Source of the DNA: an uncultured Eubacterium sp.
GTDB lineage: Bacteria; Bacillota; Clostridia; Lachnospirales; Lachnospiraceae
NCBI RefSeq assembly: GCF_934295145.1
Contig: NZ_CAKRAS010000063.1
Span: 1-15,381 of the forward strand
DNA: 15,381 nt
Reading direction: 5' to 3'
Shown: one piece after another, positions 12,162-15,381 of the stretch
How positions within the stretch are numbered: the first letter of the stretch is position 1
Layout: each line of letters starts with the position of its first letter
Translations under genes and position numbers: made by a program
The notes under the pieces: model-generated
Database searches by the model: none
What the model saw: the letters and a program-made list of their open reading frames with translations, nothing else
Told to the model about the DNA's origin: nothing

Positions 12162-14244
12162 TTGCTTTTCTCTCCTTCTTCTTTGTTCCAAAACCTGCAC
12201 TTGTTGCACATATTACTTTGTCAAATACCATATACATGGCCGGCAGCACAAAAATTACAACTACCATACTGATCAGGGCACCCCGCGCCATCAAAATACA
12301 CAGTGAACTAATCATGTCGATATTTGAATAGATACCTACACCAAACGTAGATGCAAAGAAACTCAGTGCGCTGACTACGATGGACTGTGCGGAAGCTGCC
12401 ACAGCTCGCTGTACCGCATCCTTTTTTTCCATTCCTGCAGCCCGGGAACTCTTGTAATTATTTGTCATCAAAATCGCATAATCAACTGTTGCTCCCAGCT
12501 GGATCGTTCCAATTACAATAGATGCAATAAACGGGATCGAGGTGTGCGTGTAGAATGGAATCGACATATTTACAAAAATTGCAAACTCTATGACTGCTAC
12601 CAGAATGACCGGCAATACCAGAGATCGGAACACCAGAGCGATAATGACAAAAATTGCCACAATGGAGATTGCGCTGACAACCTTAAAGTCTGTATTTGTA
12701 ATCGTGATCAGATCCTTGGTACATGGTGCTTCACCGATCAGCATACCGTTATCATCGTAATCTGCCACGATATTGTTGATTTCATCAATCTGTGCGTTTA
12801 CTTTATCAGAAGCAGTCTTATACTCGGAACTGATCAGAATCATCTGGTATTTGTCATCTTCGATGATCTCCCGAACTGACTGCGGGATCATATCCTTCGG
12901 GACAGACGGTCCAATAATGCTGTCAATTCCAATGGCCGCCTTGACACCATCCACATGATCAATGCGCTCTAACATTTCCTCCGCATCCTTTGCTTTCATA
13001 TGGCTGTCTGCCAGCAAAATATGGGTGGAATTCATATCAAACTCTTCATTCAGTTTCTCATTTGCCATAAAACTCTGCAGATCTTCCGGCAGTGTACCCG
13101 CAAGATCATAGTAAACTTCCGCATTTTTCTGCCCGTAAATTGCCGGAACCAGAAGCACTGCAAAAATCAGCAGAAAGATTGGGAAACGTTTTGTCACAAA
13201 GCCGGACAGCTTTCCAATATCCGGTAAAATGGCTTTGTGTCTTGCTTTTTCCAGTGGTTTGTCAAAAATCAGGATCATGGATGGTAAAATTGTGACACAT
13301 CCGATCACACCGAATACCACACCTTTTGCCATAACGATTCCGAGGTCCATACCCAGCGTAAAACTCATGAAACACAGGGCGATAAATCCGGCCACTGTCG
13401 TAATGGAACTTCCCACAACAGAAGTAATTGTCTGGGCAATGGCATGCGCCATAGCATTTTTGTGATCGTCTGTAAATATTTTTTTCTGATTTTCGTAACT
13501 GTGCCACAGGAAAATCGAGTAATCCATGGTTACACCAAGCTGCAATACCGCGCTCAACGCCTTGGTCACATAGGAAATTTCTCCCATAAACACATTCGTT
13601 CCAAGGTTATATATGATTGCCATACCAATACTCATAAGGAAGAAAATTGGAATCAGGAAAGAATCCATGGTCAGCGACAATACCACCAGAGATAAAATAA
13701 CTGCCAGAAGTACATAAACCGGAACTTCCTTGTCGGACAGGTCTCTGATATCGGTAACAACCGCCGACATTCCGCTTAAAAAGCACTGTTCATTGGAAAT
13801 GGCTCTGATCTGTTCCACCGCTTCCATGGTCTCGTCCGCTGACATCGTGGTGTCATACAAAATAAACATCAGCGTACCTTCATCACTCAAAAATACTTTC
13901 TGCATTTTCTCCGGCAGCATATCTGTTGGAATACTGATGTCTGCTACACTGTCATACCAGAGAACTGCCTTTACATGATCCACATCCTCAATTTTTGCTT
14001 TCAGTGCACTGGCATCTTTATTCGACATGCCATCCACTACAAATGTGGAAAATGCTCCCGTTCCAAATTCGTCCACCAGAATATCCTGGCCTTTCATCGT
14101 CTCGATATCCTCCGGTAAATAGGAAAGAATATCATAATTTACTCTTGTGTGCAGATAGCCAAGCACTGACGGGATCAACAACACAATAGCTGCAATAAAT
14201 ATAATGATCCGGGACTTGACTACGCCTTTTCCAAATTTCAGCAT
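12130..14244 (-). CDS. MMPL/RND-type membrane exporter (YdfJ-like)
   Basis: A 704-residue polytopic membrane protein in two homologous halves. Each half has one span, a large outer loop (about 31-170 and 370-515), then a bundle of five spans, giving about 12 in total. Two diagnostic fourth-helix motifs match between halves: LQLGVTMDYSIFLWHSYENQ and IQLGATVDYAILMTNNYKSS; the conserved acidic/Tyr pair is thought to carry protons. In Gram-positive bacteria this family exports lipids, fatty acids, peptides or toxic amphiphiles; the substrate here is unknown. The gene is followed with a 32-bp overlap by the heptad-repeat gene, implying coupled production. The ribosome site is weak (AGAGATGAGAAAAG before ATG), so the start is less sure than for its neighbours. 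A TetR-type regulator lies upstream. Confidence 0.92.
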   Translation of the reverse strand: MLKFGKGVVKSRIIIFIAAIVLLIPSVLGYLHTRVNYDILSYLPEDIETMKGQDILVDEFGTGAFSTFVVDGMSNKDASALKAKIEDVDHVKAVLWYDSVADISIPTDMLPEKMQKVFLSDEGTLMFILYDTTMSADETMEAVEQIRAISNEQCFLSGMSAVVTDIRDLSDKEVPVYVLLAVILSLVVLSLTMDSFLIPIFFLMSIGMAIIYNLGTNVFMGEISYVTKALSAVLQLGVTMDYSIFLWHSYENQKKIFTDDHKNAMAHAIAQTITSVVGSSITTVAGFIALCFMSFTLGMDLGIVMAKGVVFGVIGCVTILPSMILIFDKPLEKARHKAILPDIGKLSGFVTKRFPIFLLIFAVLLVPAIYGQKNAEVYYDLAGTLPEDLQSFMANEKLNEEFDMNSTHILLADSHMKAKDAEEMLERIDHVDGVKAAIGIDSIIGPSVPKDMIPQSVREIIEDDKYQMILISSEYKTASDKVNAQIDEINNIVADYDDNGMLIGEAPCTKDLITITNTDFKVVSAISIVAIFVIIALVFRSLVLPVILVAVIEFAIFVNMSIPFYTHTSIPFIASIVIGTIQLGATVDYAILMTNNYKSSRAAGMEKKDAVQRAVAASAQSIVVSALSFFASTFGVGIYSNIDMISSLCILMARGALISMVVVIFVLPAMYMVFDKVICATSAGFGTKKKERKANEIFKSKTVS

Positions 14245-14258
14245 CTTTTCTCATCTCT

Positions 14259-14328
14259 TTCTATTCTATATTTTACAATTGGGTCAACACCCCATGAAAT
14301 GGCGGCTGTTCGTTGTAATAGAATAGAA
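14259..14328. promoter_or_regulatory. Candidate promoter/operator region of the exporter operon
   Basis: An imperfect inverted repeat, TTCTATTCTAT-ATTT-TACAA (14259-14278) and TTGTAATAGAATAGAA (14313-14328), brackets a smaller hairpin GGGT-CAAC-ACCC. On the minus strand the left arm contains TAAAAT (14270-14275), a possible -10 without a good -35, and TTGACC (14282-14287), a good -35 with only TAGAAA at 18 bp. A palindrome over a promoter is the usual place for a TetR-family operator, but the arms are far apart and the assignment is inference. Confidence 0.3.
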
Positions 14329-14358
14329 AAAAAGATTGGATAATAGAATATCCAATCT
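14327..14358 (-). terminator. Rho-independent terminator between the tetR-type gene and the exporter operon
   Basis: Perfect 10-bp stem AGATTGGATA/TATCCAATCT (14333-14342 with 14349-14358), loop of 6, followed on the minus strand by a run of seven T (14327-14333, the last within the stem). It lies 183 bp after the regulator's stop and 83 bp before the exporter start. It most simply ends the regulator transcript; it could also act as an attenuator if transcription starts upstream of it. Confidence 0.75.
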
Positions 14359-14476
14359 CTTTTCCGTGTATCTGCGACATATTCATATTGTTCTATATGT
14401 ATGTTTATCGTATACATTTTCACTTTTTTGTATATGTATAAAGTACGTTTTTATATGATTTGTATAAGAATAATTT

Positions 14477-14496
14477 CAAGTCGAACGCGCGTGAGA
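14477..14496 (+). repeat. Partial copy 3 of the 76-bp repeat
   Basis: Twenty bases matching the first 20 of copy 1 with one difference (A to G at repeat position 13), then divergence. The nested stem-loop part is absent. It lies 44 bp from the 3' end of the TetR-type gene, in plus orientation like copy 1. Sharing the same left end as the full copies suggests a real element boundary. Confidence 0.55.
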
Positions 14497-14540
14497 AAAC
14501 TTCTCGTAGTATTTCATTCGTTTCTGAACAGCTACTTCTG

Positions 14541-15107
14541 CTACATATCTGCGAGCACATCCGCCAACGACCGCGTGATCATAAAACCATATACCTCCAC
14601 CAGTTCTTCCGGGGAAATCTCCATTCCACTCTCGATCCAGGTCATCATGATATACGTCATGGTCTGGGAATAATACGCCGCGATCCGCTCTGGTGTCAGC
14701 CACTGGTTCTTCGGCACCTTACCCTTCATCTTCTCTTCGATCATACCGGTGAGAAGTGAACGAATTCCAATCTCTACCATCTCCCGGAAAGAATTCTGTC
14801 CTTCCATCCGGCCCACGCACATATAAAACTCTTTTTCCTTTTGCATCTTGGAAAAAATAATCTGCATTGCCTCGTTGATCATTCCATTTTCCACCAACGG
14901 CTGAATCGGCAGCAGAATATCTTGCACCAGAATCCACTCCAGCAATCCATACTTATCACTGAAATGGTGATAAAACGTCGGGCGGATCACTCCTGCCCCA
15001 TCTGTGATCTGCTTGATCGTAATCTTTTCCACCGGCTGCTCACAGGCAAGCTTCTTAAAACTCTGTGCCAACGCAGCATCTACTGAAACTTTCTGTCCGT
15101 TATTCAT
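14541..15107 (-). CDS. TetR/AcrR family transcriptional regulator
   Basis: A 188-residue regulator. The N-terminal helix-turn-helix covers about residues 8-55, with the family pattern ITIKQITDGAGVIRPTFYHHFSDKYGLLEWIL, where TFYHHFSDK is the typical recognition-helix segment. The C-terminal part (about 75-185) is an all-helical ligand-binding and dimerisation domain of the TetR_C_8/DhaS-like type. I chose the ATG at 15107, 8 bases after a GGGGG ribosome site; the alternative GTG at 15122 would place the ribosome site inside the gene. It probably represses the MMPL exporter pair downstream on the same strand and is released by a transported compound; this is inferred from adjacency. Ends 296 bp before the exporter start. 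Confidence 0.9.
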   Translation of the reverse strand: MNNGQKVSVDAALAQSFKKLACEQPVEKITIKQITDGAGVIRPTFYHHFSDKYGLLEWILVQDILLPIQPLVENGMINEAMQIIFSKMQKEKEFYMCVGRMEGQNSFREMVEIGIRSLLTGMIEEKMKGKVPKNQWLTPERIAAYYSQTMTYIMMTWIESGMEISPEELVEVYGFMITRSLADVLADM

Positions 15108-15128
15108 ATTGATTTCCCCCACAAAGCA

Positions 15129-15157
15129 AAAATACAGTTCACTCGCGCCATTCGCAA
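15129..15157 (-). promoter_or_regulatory. Candidate promoter of the TetR-type gene
   Basis: On the minus strand TTGCGA (15152-15157) and TATTTT (15129-15134) are 17 bp apart, 21 bp before the chosen ATG. Each hexamer matches 4 of 6. The -10 overlaps the inner end of the terminal-repeat element at 15133-15293, so the element may supply this promoter. Given the very short leader this is weak. Confidence 0.3.
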
Positions 15158-15293
15158 AGCGCTCATTCTGGCTTTCCCGCAGCTACGCTACAATCCTTGC
15201 TCATAAAAAGGCGCTCTCTTCAGCATTATGCATCCAGAACATTCCTCATGCCAGCATGAACATTTTCTGAATGCATATGATCAGTGAACTGTA
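15133..15293. repeat. 161-bp element with 11-bp terminal inverted repeats
   Basis: TACAGTTCACT (15133-15143) and AGTGAACTGTA (15283-15293) are perfect inverted copies. Inside, CATTATGCATCCAGAA (15224-15239) and TTCTGAATGCATATG (15265-15279) form an imperfect 15-16-base inverted repeat around a nearly palindromic TCATGC-CA-GCATGA. The flanks are A-rich, so a target duplication cannot be judged. It has the shape of a miniature inverted-repeat element and fills the space between tRNA-Gly and the TetR-type gene. Confidence 0.5.
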
Positions 15294-15304
15294 AAATAAA
15301 AAAG

Positions 15305-15375
15305 AGCGGGTGATGGGAATCGAACCCACGTATCCAGCTTGGAAGGCTGGTGTTCTACCATTGAACTACACCCGC
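15305..15375 (-). tRNA. tRNA-Gly (anticodon UCC)
   Basis: On the minus strand a full cloverleaf of 71 bases: 7-bp acceptor GCGGGTG/CACCCGC, D-arm with GTTCAATGGTAGAAC, anticodon stem CCAGC/GCTGG around loop CTTCCAA (anticodon TCC), 5-base variable loop, and T-arm TGGG-TTCGATT-CCCA. The discriminator base is U. CCA is not encoded; a TTTTTT run begins two bases after the discriminator and may end the transcript. It reads GGA and, by wobble, GGG codons. Confidence 0.97.
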
Positions 15376-15381
15376 ATGTAC

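Overview
The window reads as chromosome of a Gram-positive anaerobe of the class Clostridia, most likely family Lachnospiraceae. This is inferred from AGGAGG-type ribosome sites, the gene families present (a radical SAM protein with a B12-type domain and a DUF4080-like C-terminus, a VanW protein, a C39-type cell-surface peptidase, an MMPL pump paired with an xxxLxxG-repeat protein) and the codon usage. The genus cannot be named from sequence alone. Almost everything is on the minus strand; one 89-codon gene (9068-9337) is on plus.

Layout, in minus-strand transcription order. (a) 15375-15305: tRNA-Gly(UCC). (b) 15293-15133: a small element with 11-bp perfect terminal inverted repeats, just upstream of a TetR-family regulator (15107-14541). 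(c) 14540-14245: an intergenic region with a rho-independent terminator and an imperfect palindrome, in front of a two-gene operon of an MMPL/RND-type exporter (14244-12130) and a membrane-anchored heptad-repeat protein (12161-9897). The TetR protein is the probable regulator of this pair. (d) 9896-9338: a gene-free stretch of 559 bp between convergent genes, packed with palindromes: one hairpin of about 120-140 bp, a central module with two short inverted repeats, and a 198-bp inverted repeat with a GC-rich core. (e) 9337-9068: the lone plus-strand gene with a strong promoter. (f) 8822-8019: membrane-anchored C39-family peptidase, followed by a clear terminator. (g) 7798-3539: a tight operon of radical SAM protein, DnaQ-like exonuclease, a 34-residue single-span membrane peptide missed by ordinary length cutoffs, and a secreted VanW/G5-like protein. 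(h) 3309-98: AIR-synthase/HypE-like protein, Lrp/AsnC regulator, class I/II aminotransferase and the tRNA methyltransferase TrmL, closely packed.

The best candidates for undescribed biology lie between the genes. A 76-bp repeat occurs at 1-76 (plus) and 3534-3459 (minus), 71/76 identical, with a 20-base fragment at 14477-14496. In one orientation it folds into a nested stem capped by a GNRA-type (GUAA) loop, and one difference between copies keeps the pairing. The two full copies form an inverted pair around block (h). The long palindromes at 9420-9561 and 9680-9877 and the terminal-repeat element at 15133-15293 look like non-autonomous mobile or extragenic repeat elements; no transposase is present.
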